From positions 61,273 to 125,272 of the forward strand of contig DASVQQ010000034.1 in NCBI GenBank assembly GCA_036389035.1: a stretch of 64,000 nt of DNA. The letters are read 5' to 3'. The first letter of the stretch is position 1, and each line of letters starts with the position of its first letter. The notes under the pieces were generated by a model, which ran no database searches, was not told the origin of the DNA, and saw only the letters and a program-made list of their open reading frames with translations. The translations under genes and the position numbers were made by a program. The stretch is from Jatrophihabitans sp. Lineage in GTDB: Bacteria > Actinomycetota > Actinomycetes > Mycobacteriales > Jatrophihabitantaceae. Positions 44,275 through 53,190 of this stretch are shown here, in pieces.

Positions 44275-45645
44275 CTACGGGGTGCGCACCGGGGTGTGGG
44301 TGCGGACTGCAGTGACAACGTCGGTGATGGCGGTGATGGACAGGGCCGAACCTGCCGGGTCCGTCAGGAACGCCATGTGGTTGAGGTCGGCGACCGTGTG
44401 CCGGGTATTCGTCGACAGGGTCGCGAGCTGGTCTTGAGCGGTGCCCCATCCCGGCTTGTGGTCGACGTTGTCCTTCGCGGTGAGCACGACCAGCGGGGTG
44501 GTGCCGAGCGTGGTGAGCGCCTGAGCCTGACCGAACGTGTCAGGCAGTGCGGCCTGCTCGGCCCGCATGTTCGCCATGCCACGAGGACTGTTCGCGAACA
44601 CGGACACCTGCTCACCGGCCGCACCGGGCAGCATCGGGGTGCTCAACGCGCCGATGAGGTGACCGACGCCGAACCGGAACAAGGTGGGCGCAGGCGCCAG
44701 GACGCGCCGCATGAGCTGGTATTCACCGTTGAACGGCTTCACCAGGTCTGCCTGGTGCGGGCTGGCGCTGTCGAGAAGGACCACTCCGGCCACGTCGTGG
44801 GGGTACAGGTGCGTGTGCATGAGGGCGTGCACGCCGCCACTGGAGTGACCGGCCAGCACGAACGGGCCGGGCTCCCCGGCGGCGGTCAGCAGGCGGTGCA
44901 GGTCGGTGGCAGCGTTGATGGCATCGGCCGGGTTGGGTGAGTCGTCGCTCCAGCCCTGTCCTGCGCGGTCATACGCGCAGACGCGGGTCGTCGCGGCGAT
45001 GGACGGATTGATGCGTGCCCACAGCGGCGACGTCTCACCAAGGCCGTTGAGCAGGACCACGGTGGGTGCGCCAGTGCCGGTGCAGGCCAGGTGCAGGCGG
45101 TACCCGCCGACGTCGACAAGCCTGCCCGGCATGGCGCCGGCGGTGACGTCGGGCGCCTTGGACGTGACTTGGTACAGGCCGCCGAGCCCGGCCAACAGCA
45201 TCACGAGCGTGACAGGGTAGATGAGCAGGCGGCCTCGTCCAGGGACGTTCTGGCGGGTGCGCCGCTGGGCCCACACAGCCAGAGCCACCAAAGCCGGCGC
45301 CCACACCCAAGCAAGGCGGGTCATGGCCGGCTCACCCGGGTTGACCACCAGCAGCGCCACGCCCGACGTGGCCAGGACGGTGGCGGGGACGTACGCCCAC
45401 CGCTGCGGGCACGTCGTCCTGCGGGTGGTGAGCCAGGCGAGCATCGCCCAGCCGGCAGCGAACGCGACGATCGCGCCGCCGACGATGCGAGCCTCGGACG
45501 CGTTCGGCAGAAAAGCGAACGTCAGGGCTGCCGCGCCCACAGCTCCGATGGCCAAGGAGGCGGCGATGATGCGGCCGACCGAGCCAGTCGGCGTGGCCGG
45601 CACGCTGGTCGGGACGGATGTTGATGTGCGGGTTGCGGTAGTCAT
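44275..45645 (-). CDS. membrane-anchored alpha/beta hydrolase
   Basis: From ATG 45645 the 456-residue product has four membrane helices (about 25-160), then an alpha/beta hydrolase domain: oxyanion region VVLLNGLGETSPLW, nucleophile Ser268 in GHSSGG, a loop LLDSASPHQ, and a late His in DLNHMAF. The enzyme cleaves an ester, amide or similar bond at the membrane surface. It shares the dyad (45717-45734) with the rest of the cluster, and starts opposite the HD-domain gene with 272 bp between. An ATG at 45657 is an alternative. Confidence 0.85.
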   Translation of the reverse strand: MTTATRTSTSVPTSVPATPTGSVGRIIAASLAIGAVGAAALTFAFLPNASEARIVGGAIVAFAAGWAMLAWLTTRRTTCPQRWAYVPATVLATSGVALLVVNPGEPAMTRLAWVWAPALVALAVWAQRRTRQNVPGRGRLLIYPVTLVMLLAGLGGLYQVTSKAPDVTAGAMPGRLVDVGGYRLHLACTGTGAPTVVLLNGLGETSPLWARINPSIAATTRVCAYDRAGQGWSDDSPNPADAINAATDLHRLLTAAGEPGPFVLAGHSSGGVHALMHTHLYPHDVAGVVLLDSASPHQADLVKPFNGEYQLMRRVLAPAPTLFRFGVGHLIGALSTPMLPGAAGEQVSVFANSPRGMANMRAEQAALPDTFGQAQALTTLGTTPLVVLTAKDNVDHKPGWGTAQDQLATLSTNTRHTVADLNHMAFLTDPAGSALSITAITDVVTAVRTHTPVRTP

Positions 45646-45716
45646 GATGTTCCCCATTCCTGGCCGCCCGGTGCGGCGGCCGCGGAACAACTGTCGCGGT
45701 GACGAGATTTGCTCGC

Positions 45717-45734
45717 CCCGGTCACATGGCCGGG
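45717..45734. promoter_or_regulatory. shared dyad operator, site B (hydrolase gene)
   Basis: CCCGGTCACATGGCCGGG. It lies 72 bases upstream of the hydrolase start in the divergent gap shared with the HD-domain gene. Confidence 0.6.
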
Positions 45735-45839
45735 ATTGATCGGGTAGGCCAACGGCAGCCGGGACAGGCTGGGCTGCCGCCACGGCGTTGGGGGCGCCTC
45801 GCACGTGCCCGGCCTGCACAGCCGCATGGTGGTCAGGAA

Positions 45840-45857
45840 CCCGGTCACTTGACCGGG
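45840..45857. promoter_or_regulatory. shared dyad operator, site C (HD-domain gene)
   Basis: CCCGGTCACTTGACCGGG is a perfect palindrome and the best copy of the five. It lies 61 bases upstream of the HD-domain gene start. Confidence 0.65.
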
Positions 45858-45917
45858 GCGAGCCCGGCGCTCGTGCGCCACAGTCGGAGACGACCAACCG
45901 TGAGCAAGGAGAACGAC

Positions 45918-46682
45918 ATGAACGCCGCTATGACCGTGGGAACCGTCGACTGGACGCACCGCACGGGCGGACGCCTCGAACCCTGCGAGAGACGTCGCCT
46001 CGTCGCTGACCTTGCCCGTGTCCACGTCGGCAACGCTGTCGGCCGTCTCAGCGTTCTCGCCCACCTCAACTCGGGCAGGAACGCGTACGTGCCGGCTGCC
46101 CGGTTGGCGCCGCCCGACTCGCCGTTGACGCGCGCCGCGGAGGACGCCGCCACCCGCGCCCTGCCGCCAACCCTGCTCAACCACAGCTACCGCACGTACC
46201 GGTTCGGCCGGGCGTTGGGCGAGCTCGGCGAGGTTGAGGTCGATGCCGAGCTGCTGTTCGCGGCCGCGCTGCTGCACGACACCGGCCTGGTCATGGCCAC
46301 CGGGCGGGACGACTTCACCCTCACCTCAGCACGCGTGGCCAGGGACGTCGCCGAACAGGTCGGCTTGTCCACGGCGGCAACCGAGACCTTGCAGACGGCC
46401 ATCACCATGCACCACAGCCCTCGTGTCACCCTCGCCGCCGGACCGGTCGCTTACCTGCTGTCCGCGGGAGCAGGCGTTGATGTGGCTGGGTTGCGCTGCT
46501 GGGAGCTGCCTAGCGCCACCTTGGCTGACGCCGTCCGCGAACACCCCCGCGAGAGCTTCAAGAAGTACTTCGCCCTGGCGTGGGCGGACGAGGCAGCCCG
46601 GGTCCCGCGCGGCCGGGCAAGGCTGCTGCGCCGGTATGGCGCCTTCACAGCCGCCATCTCCCTTGCCCCGTTCCAGGAGTGA
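45918..46682 (+). CDS. HD-domain protein (cyanamide hydratase-like)
   Basis: ATG 45918 has AAGGAG at 45906-45911. The 254-residue product has an HD-type metal site: His89 in LLNHSYRTYRFG and the HD pair His120-Asp121 in LLHDTGLVM, then ITMHHSP with further His. HD proteins are phosphohydrolases or small-molecule hydratases. The layout (LNHSxR, LLHD.G) is like the cyanamide hydratase group, which would make it a detoxifying enzyme. It sits in the regulated cluster with two exporters, a hydrolase and a LAL regulator. Confidence 0.8.
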   Translation: MNAAMTVGTVDWTHRTGGRLEPCERRRLVADLARVHVGNAVGRLSVLAHLNSGRNAYVPAARLAPPDSPLTRAAEDAATRALPPTLLNHSYRTYRFGRALGELGEVEVDAELLFAAALLHDTGLVMATGRDDFTLTSARVARDVAEQVGLSTAATETLQTAITMHHSPRVTLAAGPVAYLLSAGAGVDVAGLRCWELPSATLADAVREHPRESFKKYFALAWADEAARVPRGRARLLRRYGAFTAAISLAPFQE

Positions 46683-46764
46683 CCCTGTCAGGTCAGGCTC
46701 AGCCCCGCCCACGACTGAACCTTCGCTCGGACTGCGATACACGGGTCCTGGGCGGCGGGTGTCG

Positions 46765-46782
46765 CCCGGTCAATGTGCCGGG
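46765..46782. promoter_or_regulatory. shared dyad operator, site D (LAL regulator)
   Basis: CCCGGTCAATGTGCCGGG. It lies 42 bases before the proposed GTG start of the regulator, so autoregulation is possible. Confidence 0.55.
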
Positions 46783-46823
46783 ATGCCCCGTGTGGCGGTC
46801 GCTGCGAGCGGTACGGTCGGCTG

Positions 46824-49574
46824 GTGCTACACGGCCGCGAGCGGGAACGCGCGCAGCTCGCCGCCCTGGTGGAGCAAGCGCGCGCCGGAACCGCTGGTGT
46901 GCTGGTTGTGCTGGGAGAGCCCGGCGTGGGCAAAACCGCCCTCCTTCACGACCTGATGACCTCCCAAGAGCAGGCCGCGGGGGGCGGAGGCGCAGGCGTC
47001 CTTCGCACTGCCGGTGTGGAGTCCGAGTCACCGCTGCCCTACGCCGCGCTGCACCGCCTCCTGCGTCCCGCGACGAACTTCGACCGGCTGCCAGCCCCAC
47101 AAGCGCGTGCGTTGCGGGTCGCGTTCGGCCTTGAGGACGGTCCCACCATTGATCCGTTCCTGGTCGGGGTCGCGACCCTGTCTGTGCTGACCGAGGCAGC
47201 CGACGTAGGCGCACTCCTGTTGTGTGTGGTGGACGACGCGCAGTGGCTGGACTCGGCATCGGCGGACGCGTTGCTGTTCGCCGCCCGCCAGTTGTCCGCA
47301 GACCCCGTCGCCATGGTCTTCGCCGCCCGCACCGGCGAGGCCGGAGCGGCAGCGTTCACCCCGCCAGGACTTCCCGTGCTGCAACTGGGCGGCCTGGACG
47401 ACGACGCAGCCCGTCAACTCCTCGGCGAGCGCAGCGGTGATCGGCTGCCCAGTGAGGTCGCCGACCGGCTCGTGAGCGATACCGGTGGGAATCCCCTGGC
47501 CCTGCTGGAACTGCCGAGTGGGCTGAGTCCCGCTCAGCTGCACGGCGACGCGCCGTTGCCACCACAGTTGGCGTTGACCGCCGGGGTCGAGCGCGCGTTC
47601 CTGGACAGGTGCCGCCGACTCAGCGAACAGGTGCAGACGCTGCTCCTGGTAGCGGCAGCCGACGCCACCGGTAGGGCAGGCACCGTGCGCCAGGCAGCCG
47701 GTGTTCTGGGTGTGCAGGCGCACGCGTGGCAGGATGCCGAACGGTCCGGCCTGCTGACTCTCACCGGTGATGTCGTCGAGGTCCGGCACCCCCTGGTCCG
47801 GTCCGCGGTGTACCAGGCCGCTACCAGCTTCGAACGGCGCCAGGCACATCGCGCGTTGGCGGACGCGGTCGGATCGGACGACCCGGACCGGGCGACGTGG
47901 CACCGTGCCGCCGCAATCGACGGACCCGACGCCGACATCGCAGACGCCCTGTGCGAGGTGGCCGTTCGCGCCGAACAGCGCGGCGGGCACGTCGCCGCAG
48001 CCGACGCCTACGAGCGAACCGCCTCCCTCACGGCGAACGAGCCAGCCCGTGCGGCACGCCTGTTCGGGGCCGCGCGCACCGCGTGGGCGGCCGGGCAGGC
48101 AGTACGCGCCCGAGCGCTGGCCAGCTCAGCCCGTGAGCTGGCTGCCGACCCGTTGCTACGAGCCGACATCGACCGGCTCCGGGCTCGCATCGAGGTCAAC
48201 GTCGGCTCCGCCGTCTCCGCCCATCGGATCTTCACCGTGGCGGCGCGAACTGTCGCCGACTTCGATGCCGGTCGGTCGTTGGAGATGGCATGCGCGGCCG
48301 CCCTGAACCGTATTTACGGCAGCGACAGCGGAGCTGCCCTGACCGCTGAGGTGCTGACGCGCCTACTGACCCAGACCGACGCTGACACCCAGCGCACCGC
48401 CTGCCTGCGGCTGCTGCTAGGCACGCTGACCGCCTCTGCCGAAGGTGACTGGGCCCGCGCCGCCGCCACCCTCGAGGACGCACTGGAGGCTGGACGCCAG
48501 GTCGAAGACCTGGACGTGATGGGGAACCTCGGCAACGCCGCCCTCCACCTGGGCCACGACGAGGGCGCCCGGTTCTACTACTCCGCCATGGTGTCCACCG
48601 CCCGCGAACACGGGGCCGGCATGGTCGTCATCTACGCGCTGGAACGGCTCGCGTTCGCCCAGCTCCCCACCGGAGCGTGGACTGCCATGCGAAGCTCCGT
48701 CGATGAAGCCCTGACCTTGGCGCGCAGCGTCGGCCAGCCCACTCTGACCGCGGCACCCCTGGCATCGCTAACGCTCCTGGCCGCTCTATCCGGCAGCAAC
48801 GACTTCGACCGCCACCTGGCAGAGGTCAAAGACATCGTGGCCAGACACCCGCTGGGAATCCTGACCGATCCCGTCCACGACGCGACCCGATGGGCCAAAG
48901 GCAGCCGTGCCGCCGCCGAAGGGGACGCCCCCGCAGCGCTGCACCACCTGTCCGGAATGCGAGTCCCCGCTCTGCATCGGATGGCGACAGTCGACCGCAT
49001 CGAAGCAGCCGTGCGCGCCGGCGACAGGAAGCAGGCCCTGGCCTGGGTCGCGGAGCTCACCCCGTTCGCGACCGCGACCAACCACCCGTGGGCGCTGGCC
49101 GCCCTCGACCTGGGTCGGGCCTTGACGGCGGCGGACCCGGCCGACGCTACTGCGGCATTCGAGCGGGCGGTGGGCCACTACCAGCACGCCTCGCGCCCCT
49201 ACGACCTGGCGCGGGCCCAGCTCGCCTACGGAGAGTTCCTGCGTCGCACCAACCGCCGCGTCGACGCCCGCACCCACCTGCGGTCCGCGCTGGAGACCTT
49301 CACCGACCTGGCCGCCACCCCCCTCGTCGCCCGCGCCGAACAAGAACTTCGAGCCTCCGGGGAGACCGCCCGTAAACGCGACCCGTCCACCCTGTTGAAC
49401 CTGACGCCGATGGAACGCAAGATCGCCCAGCTGGTCAGCACCGGGCTGTCGAACAAGGACGTCGCCGCCCAGTGCTGGGTGTCCCCACGAACGGTGGCGT
49501 TCCACCTGCGGAACGTGTTCACCAAGGTCGGAGTCAGCTCGCGGACCGAGCTCGCCCGGCTCGACTTCAGCTGA
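46824..49574 (+). CDS. large ATP-binding LuxR-family regulator (LAL)
   Basis: From the GTG at 46824 the product has 916 residues. It has an N-terminal P-loop with GEPGVGKT (31-38), Walker B with VVDDAQWLD, a long helical TPR-like middle, and a C-terminal LuxR HTH (LTPMERKIAQLVSTGLSNKD, then SPRTVAFHLRNVFTKVGVSS). LAL proteins sense a signal, hydrolyse ATP and activate nearby genes. The shared dyad of this cluster is its most likely target. An ATG at 46773 inside that dyad would add 17 residues, and I think it less likely. Confidence 0.9.
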   Translation: MLHGRERERAQLAALVEQARAGTAGVLVVLGEPGVGKTALLHDLMTSQEQAAGGGGAGVLRTAGVESESPLPYAALHRLLRPATNFDRLPAPQARALRVAFGLEDGPTIDPFLVGVATLSVLTEAADVGALLLCVVDDAQWLDSASADALLFAARQLSADPVAMVFAARTGEAGAAAFTPPGLPVLQLGGLDDDAARQLLGERSGDRLPSEVADRLVSDTGGNPLALLELPSGLSPAQLHGDAPLPPQLALTAGVERAFLDRCRRLSEQVQTLLLVAAADATGRAGTVRQAAGVLGVQAHAWQDAERSGLLTLTGDVVEVRHPLVRSAVYQAATSFERRQAHRALADAVGSDDPDRATWHRAAAIDGPDADIADALCEVAVRAEQRGGHVAAADAYERTASLTANEPARAARLFGAARTAWAAGQAVRARALASSARELAADPLLRADIDRLRARIEVNVGSAVSAHRIFTVAARTVADFDAGRSLEMACAAALNRIYGSDSGAALTAEVLTRLLTQTDADTQRTACLRLLLGTLTASAEGDWARAAATLEDALEAGRQVEDLDVMGNLGNAALHLGHDEGARFYYSAMVSTAREHGAGMVVIYALERLAFAQLPTGAWTAMRSSVDEALTLARSVGQPTLTAAPLASLTLLAALSGSNDFDRHLAEVKDIVARHPLGILTDPVHDATRWAKGSRAAAEGDAPAALHHLSGMRVPALHRMATVDRIEAAVRAGDRKQALAWVAELTPFATATNHPWALAALDLGRALTAADPADATAAFERAVGHYQHASRPYDLARAQLAYGEFLRRTNRRVDARTHLRSALETFTDLAATPLVARAEQELRASGETARKRDPSTLLNLTPMERKIAQLVSTGLSNKDVAAQCWVSPRTVAFHLRNVFTKVGVSSRTELARLDFS

Positions 49575-49624
49575 AGCCCTTTCAGCCGACCGCGTTGGCG
49601 CCCTTGTCTGAGGGCCGCTGATAC

Positions 49625-49642
49625 CCCGGCCATTTGACCGGC
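49625..49642. promoter_or_regulatory. shared dyad operator, site E (second MFS gene)
   Basis: CCCGGCCATTTGACCGGC. It lies 107 bases before the second exporter start. The core CA-TT-TG and both CCGG halves are kept, and the last base is changed. Confidence 0.55.
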
Positions 49643-49748
49643 GCGACCCGCTGGCGTTCCGGCGACGGTAGATGTCACACCGCCACAGCACATCCCCCGG
49701 TGCGACCACAGGAAACCGCCCCAGCCAGCACCTCGTCGAGGAGTAGTC

Positions 49749-51302
49749 ATGCACGCCAAGCCCGCCGCCGAACCGCTCGCGGTCCACACCGCCACGCACC
49801 CCGTCCACGCACCCCACGCCCACCACGGTCACGGGCCTGCTGCCACCCACGCTGATGCCCATGCCCACCACACAGGTGCGCACCACGGCGACACGGACAA
49901 CGGGCCGCGCAAATCCTGGGCCGTCCTGGCCCTTGCCCTCGCCGCGCAGATTCTCGTCGTCTTGGACATCTCTGTGGTCAACACCGCCCTACCGACCATC
50001 GGACGCGACCTTGGTCTGGACGGCTCGGACATGCAGTGGGTCGTCACCGCCTACCTCATGATGTCCGGAGGAGGGCTGCTGTTCGGCGGCCGCATCGCCG
50101 ACCTGCTCTCCCGCAAATGGGTGTTCCTGACCGGCTTGGCCGTGTTCACCATCGCCTCCATCGTCAGCGGGTTCGCCGGCGGCGCAACCGAGCTCATCGC
50201 CGCCCGCGCCGCCCAAGGGCTGTCCGCCGCCCTGATGACCCCAGCCGCACTGTCCATCATCATGACCACCTACTCCGGCGCACAGCGCCGCACCGGCCTG
50301 GCCCTGTGGGGTGCCGTCGGCTCTCTCGGCGTCGCCGCCGGAGCCCTGCTCGGCGGCGGCCTGACCACCTGGGCCGGCTGGCAGACCATCTTCTGGATCA
50401 ACGCCCCCATCGGCGCCGTCGCGCTCCTGGCCGGCCTCAAGGTCATCCCCGCCGTGACGACGCCGCGGGCCTCGCTGAATCAGTTCGACCTGACCGGCGC
50501 CGCCACCGTCATCGGCAGCCTCGTCGCCCTCGTCTACGCCCTCGGCGCCACCGAACAGCACGGGTGGCTCTCGCCGCGAGTCCTCCTCGCCCTGGCCGCC
50601 TCCGCGCTGCTCGCTGTCGCGTTCATCCGCATGGAGCGTCGCGTCGCGAACCCGCTCGTCCCGCCGCACACGTGGAAGGTGAAGTCGCTCGTCTCTGGCA
50701 CGGCCGTCATGCTCGGCGTCACCGGCATCCTCGTGGGCGCCGTCTTCCTCACCTCCATCTTCGTCCAGACCGTGATGGGGTACTCCGCCATCCGCGCCGG
50801 CGTCGCATTCATCCCGCTCGCCCTGGCCATCACCGTCGGCACCGTTCTCGCCAAGCACGCCCTCGCCCACGGCACACCGCGCACCATCGCCGCGATCGGC
50901 CTGCTCCTGGTGGCCGGCGGTGCGGCCCTCCTCGCCCAGGCATCCACTGGGGCGGGCTTCGCCACCGACGTCCTTCCCGGAATGGTCATCATTGGCCTCG
51001 GTGTGGGCATGGTCTTCGTCCCGGTCTCGGTGTCCGCGATGGGCGGCATCCCGCCGCAGCACGCTGGCATGGCCTCCGGCTTTCTCATGACAGGACACGA
51101 GGTTGGCGCTGCCCTCGGCGTCGCCGTCATCTCGGCGGTCGCTAGCACGGCCGGCAGCCTTACCAGCGTGACCGGTGTCATCGAGGGGTTCCCCCGCGGG
51201 TTTCTCGCCGCCGCCGGCATCGCCGCCGTGATGGCCGTGTTCGCGTACCTGCGGATGCCCGCAGTCCGAGCCGAAGGCGCGGCGATGCACATGCACCACT
51301 GA
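49749..51302 (+). CDS. DHA2-family MFS exporter with His-rich N-terminus (second copy)
   Basis: ATG 49749 is preceded by GAGGAG. The 517-residue product has about 14 helices with the DHA2 start ALALAAQILVVLDISVVNTAL, motif A in GGRIADLLSRKWVF, and the late GMASGFLMTGHEVGAALG. The first 50 residues are exceptional: about sixteen His in HAHHGHG and AHAHHTGAHHGD type runs, and the protein ends MHMHH. Such tails can bind Cu, Ni, Zn or Co, but the transporter family usually handles organic drugs. It ends the cluster and is followed by a strong terminator. Confidence 0.88.
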   Translation: MHAKPAAEPLAVHTATHPVHAPHAHHGHGPAATHADAHAHHTGAHHGDTDNGPRKSWAVLALALAAQILVVLDISVVNTALPTIGRDLGLDGSDMQWVVTAYLMMSGGGLLFGGRIADLLSRKWVFLTGLAVFTIASIVSGFAGGATELIAARAAQGLSAALMTPAALSIIMTTYSGAQRRTGLALWGAVGSLGVAAGALLGGGLTTWAGWQTIFWINAPIGAVALLAGLKVIPAVTTPRASLNQFDLTGAATVIGSLVALVYALGATEQHGWLSPRVLLALAASALLAVAFIRMERRVANPLVPPHTWKVKSLVSGTAVMLGVTGILVGAVFLTSIFVQTVMGYSAIRAGVAFIPLALAITVGTVLAKHALAHGTPRTIAAIGLLLVAGGAALLAQASTGAGFATDVLPGMVIIGLGVGMVFVPVSVSAMGGIPPQHAGMASGFLMTGHEVGAALGVAVISAVASTAGSLTSVTGVIEGFPRGFLAAAGIAAVMAVFAYLRMPAVRAEGAAMHMHH

Positions 51303-51342
51303 CCAAGCCACACACACGCCGCCTCGCAGCGGGCCACCAAGC

Positions 51343-51378
51343 GAGCCCGGACTTCCGCCCCCTCGGAGGTCCGGGCTC
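51343..51378 (+). terminator. hairpin terminator after the second exporter
   Basis: GAGCCCGGACTTCCG (51343-51357) pairs with CGGAGGTCCGGGCTC (51364-51378), with one mismatch and a short loop. It lies 41 bases after the exporter stop. There is no U-run, which is common in high-GC genomes. Confidence 0.65.
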
Positions 51379-51464
51379 CTGGCTCGCCACATCCATCCCT
51401 CGGCGCTTCAAGCGACCGGCACAATCCCCTTTCGCGCCGGTCCCATTCCGTGGCCGCACACGTC

Positions 51465-51700
51465 TTACTCCCGAGCCGGACCGACCCGGATGCTCATGCG
51501 CTCCCCAGGACGGCCAAAGATGCTCAGGATCTCCGCCGGCTCCTGCCCGAGGCTTCCGAACCAGAGCGGCACCCGGGTTTCGAACTCCGCGACCTCCCCG
51601 GGTCCAATGACCCAGTCCCTATTTCCGAGCAGAGCCGCCGTGGCCGGACAGAACGTAAATCCACTCATAACCGTCGTGGGCTGGGCAGGCATCGCTGTCG
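51465..51700 (-). pseudogene. remnant of a cupin-domain protein
   Basis: One frame reads NRDWVIGPGEVAEFETRVPL, continuing through FGSLGQEPAEILSIFGRPGER to a stop at 51465. This is the end of a cupin barrel, as found at the C-terminus of XRE-cupin regulators. Just upstream a different frame reads HDGYEWIYVLSG, the first cupin motif. The piece between is broken by an indel or deletion around 51630-51650. No HTH part is left. The 613-bp gap 51303-51915 holds only this, the terminator and the cop promoter. Confidence 0.7.
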
Positions 51701-51830
51701 AGCGGCTGTCCTCAGCGCTGCCGGGTGCTGCAGCGGAGCCGCTTGGACAGGGGACGGACAGGGCGGCAGCGCACGCTGGGTTCCAACGCAATAAGGCCCC
51801 CAGAGCCCGCCCCATGGACTAGACCGCAAC

Positions 51831-51860
51831 TTGTAAAAATACCCCTGGGGGGTATAGGGT
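51831..51860 (+). promoter_or_regulatory. CsoR-type operator inside the copper operon promoter
   Basis: TTGTAA (51831-51836), an 18-bp spacer and TAGGGT (51855-51860) make a promoter. The spacer holds ATACCCC-T-GGGGGGTAT (51839-51855), which matches the G-tract and TATAC-flanked pattern of CsoR operators. CsoR represses until it binds Cu(I). No csoR gene is in the window. Confidence 0.75.
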
Positions 51861-51915
51861 TAGCGCACTCAGATCCCCCTATACGTATTACTCACCTTCT
51901 AGTCAGGAGTCAGCG

Positions 51916-52128
51916 ATGAACACCACCGAGTACCAGGTCACCGGCATGACGTGCGGGCACTGCGAGATGTCGGTCCGCGAGGAAGTCAGCACCGTCCCCG
52001 GCGTCCAGGACATCGAGGTCAGCGCGCAGACCGGCAAGCTGGTCGTCACCTCCGCCTCCCCCGTCGACGACGACGCCGTCCTCGCCGCGGTCGACGAGGC
52101 CGGCTACAAGGCGGTGCGCGCCTCGTGA
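51916..52128 (+). CDS. copZ: CopZ-type copper chaperone (HMA domain)
   Basis: The 70-residue product is one HMA domain with the metal motif MTCGHC (Cys at residues 13 and 16). It has the usual beta-alpha-beta fold phrases (VPGVQDIEV and VLAAVDEAGY). It carries Cu(I) in the cytoplasm to the CopA ATPase encoded further down the operon. AGGAG lies upstream, and the promoter has a CsoR-type operator. The stop overlaps the start of the next gene (GTGA). Confidence 0.92.
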   Translation: MNTTEYQVTGMTCGHCEMSVREEVSTVPGVQDIEVSAQTGKLVVTSASPVDDDAVLAAVDEAGYKAVRAS

Positions 52129-53162
52129 ACACCGCAACCCGACTCGGCGCGTACGGCGCAGGACTGGCCCTCGTCTTCGGCGGCGCATTCGTCGCCGCCG
52201 ACGCCGGCGTCCCGCAGAGCACCGTCAGCAACTGGACCAACGAAGCCAAGGGACACGACATGGACAGCACCACCGGCGGCCACGGCGGCCACGACGCCAG
52301 CACCCCCGCCCAGACCAGCGCTGCCGTCCCCGGGGTCACCAGCGCCCACGGCGGCTACCTGCTCATGCCCGTCGCCGCTCCTGCCGAGGCCGACCGGGCC
52401 GGGGACCTGTCGTTCCGCATCCTCGACGCAGACGGCCAAGCCTTGACGAGCTTCGCCACCTCGCACGAGAGACTGCTTCACCTGATCGTGGTCCGCACCG
52501 ACGGCACCGAGTTCCGCCACGTGCACCCCACGATGGACGCCGACGGCACCTGGTCGCTGCCTTGGCAGTGGTCCGAGGCCGGTACCTACCGCATCTACGC
52601 CGACTTCGTCCCCGACACCGACGAGACCCGAGAGACCATCACCTTGACCCGCACGGTCGAGGTGGCCGGCCAGTTCACCCCCGCCACCCCTGAGGCGACC
52701 AACACCGCGACCGTGGACGGGTACACCGTGGACCTGACCGGCCAGGTGACCGCCGGGTCCAGCTCCGAGCTGACCTTTACCGTGTCCAAGGACGGCAAGC
52801 CCGTCACCAACCTGGAGCCCTACCTCGGCGCGTTCGGCCACCTGGTCGCGCTGCGCGACGGCGACCTGGCCTTCCTCCACGTCCACCCCGAAGGTGACGA
52901 GCCCACTCAGGGCGACACCGCCGGGCCCGATGTCGGGTTCGTCGCGGAGCTGCCCACCGCAGGCCGCTACCTGCTGTACCTGGACTTCCAGGTCGACGGA
53001 AAGGTCCACAGCGCCCCGTTCGTCGTCGACACCACCGCCACCGCTACCGACGAGGCCGGACACGCCGACTCCACCCACGCGAACAACGAAACACCCGCCG
53101 ACCCCAAGCCCGACACGGATGCCGACCCGGGCGCCGAGTCCGGCGACGGTCACGGTCACTGA
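52125..53162 (+). CDS. secreted His-rich copper-associated protein
   Basis: From GTG 52125, overlapping the copZ stop by four bases, the product has 345 residues. It has a signal-type helix (LGAYGAGLALVFGGAFVAAD), a short His-rich segment (GGHGGHD), and two beta-rich domains with His motifs LLHLIVVRTDGTEFRHVHP and GHLVALRDGDLAFLHVHPEG. The tail is acidic and ends GDGHGH. Similar proteins accompany copper ATPase genes in Actinobacteria. It probably binds copper outside the membrane. A helix near the N-terminus may keep it anchored. Confidence 0.75.
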   Translation: MNTATRLGAYGAGLALVFGGAFVAADAGVPQSTVSNWTNEAKGHDMDSTTGGHGGHDASTPAQTSAAVPGVTSAHGGYLLMPVAAPAEADRAGDLSFRILDADGQALTSFATSHERLLHLIVVRTDGTEFRHVHPTMDADGTWSLPWQWSEAGTYRIYADFVPDTDETRETITLTRTVEVAGQFTPATPEATNTATVDGYTVDLTGQVTAGSSSELTFTVSKDGKPVTNLEPYLGAFGHLVALRDGDLAFLHVHPEGDEPTQGDTAGPDVGFVAELPTAGRYLLYLDFQVDGKVHSAPFVVDTTATATDEAGHADSTHANNETPADPKPDTDADPGAESGDGHGH

Positions 53163-53190
53163 TCCGCATCACACACTGAAGGAGGAACCC

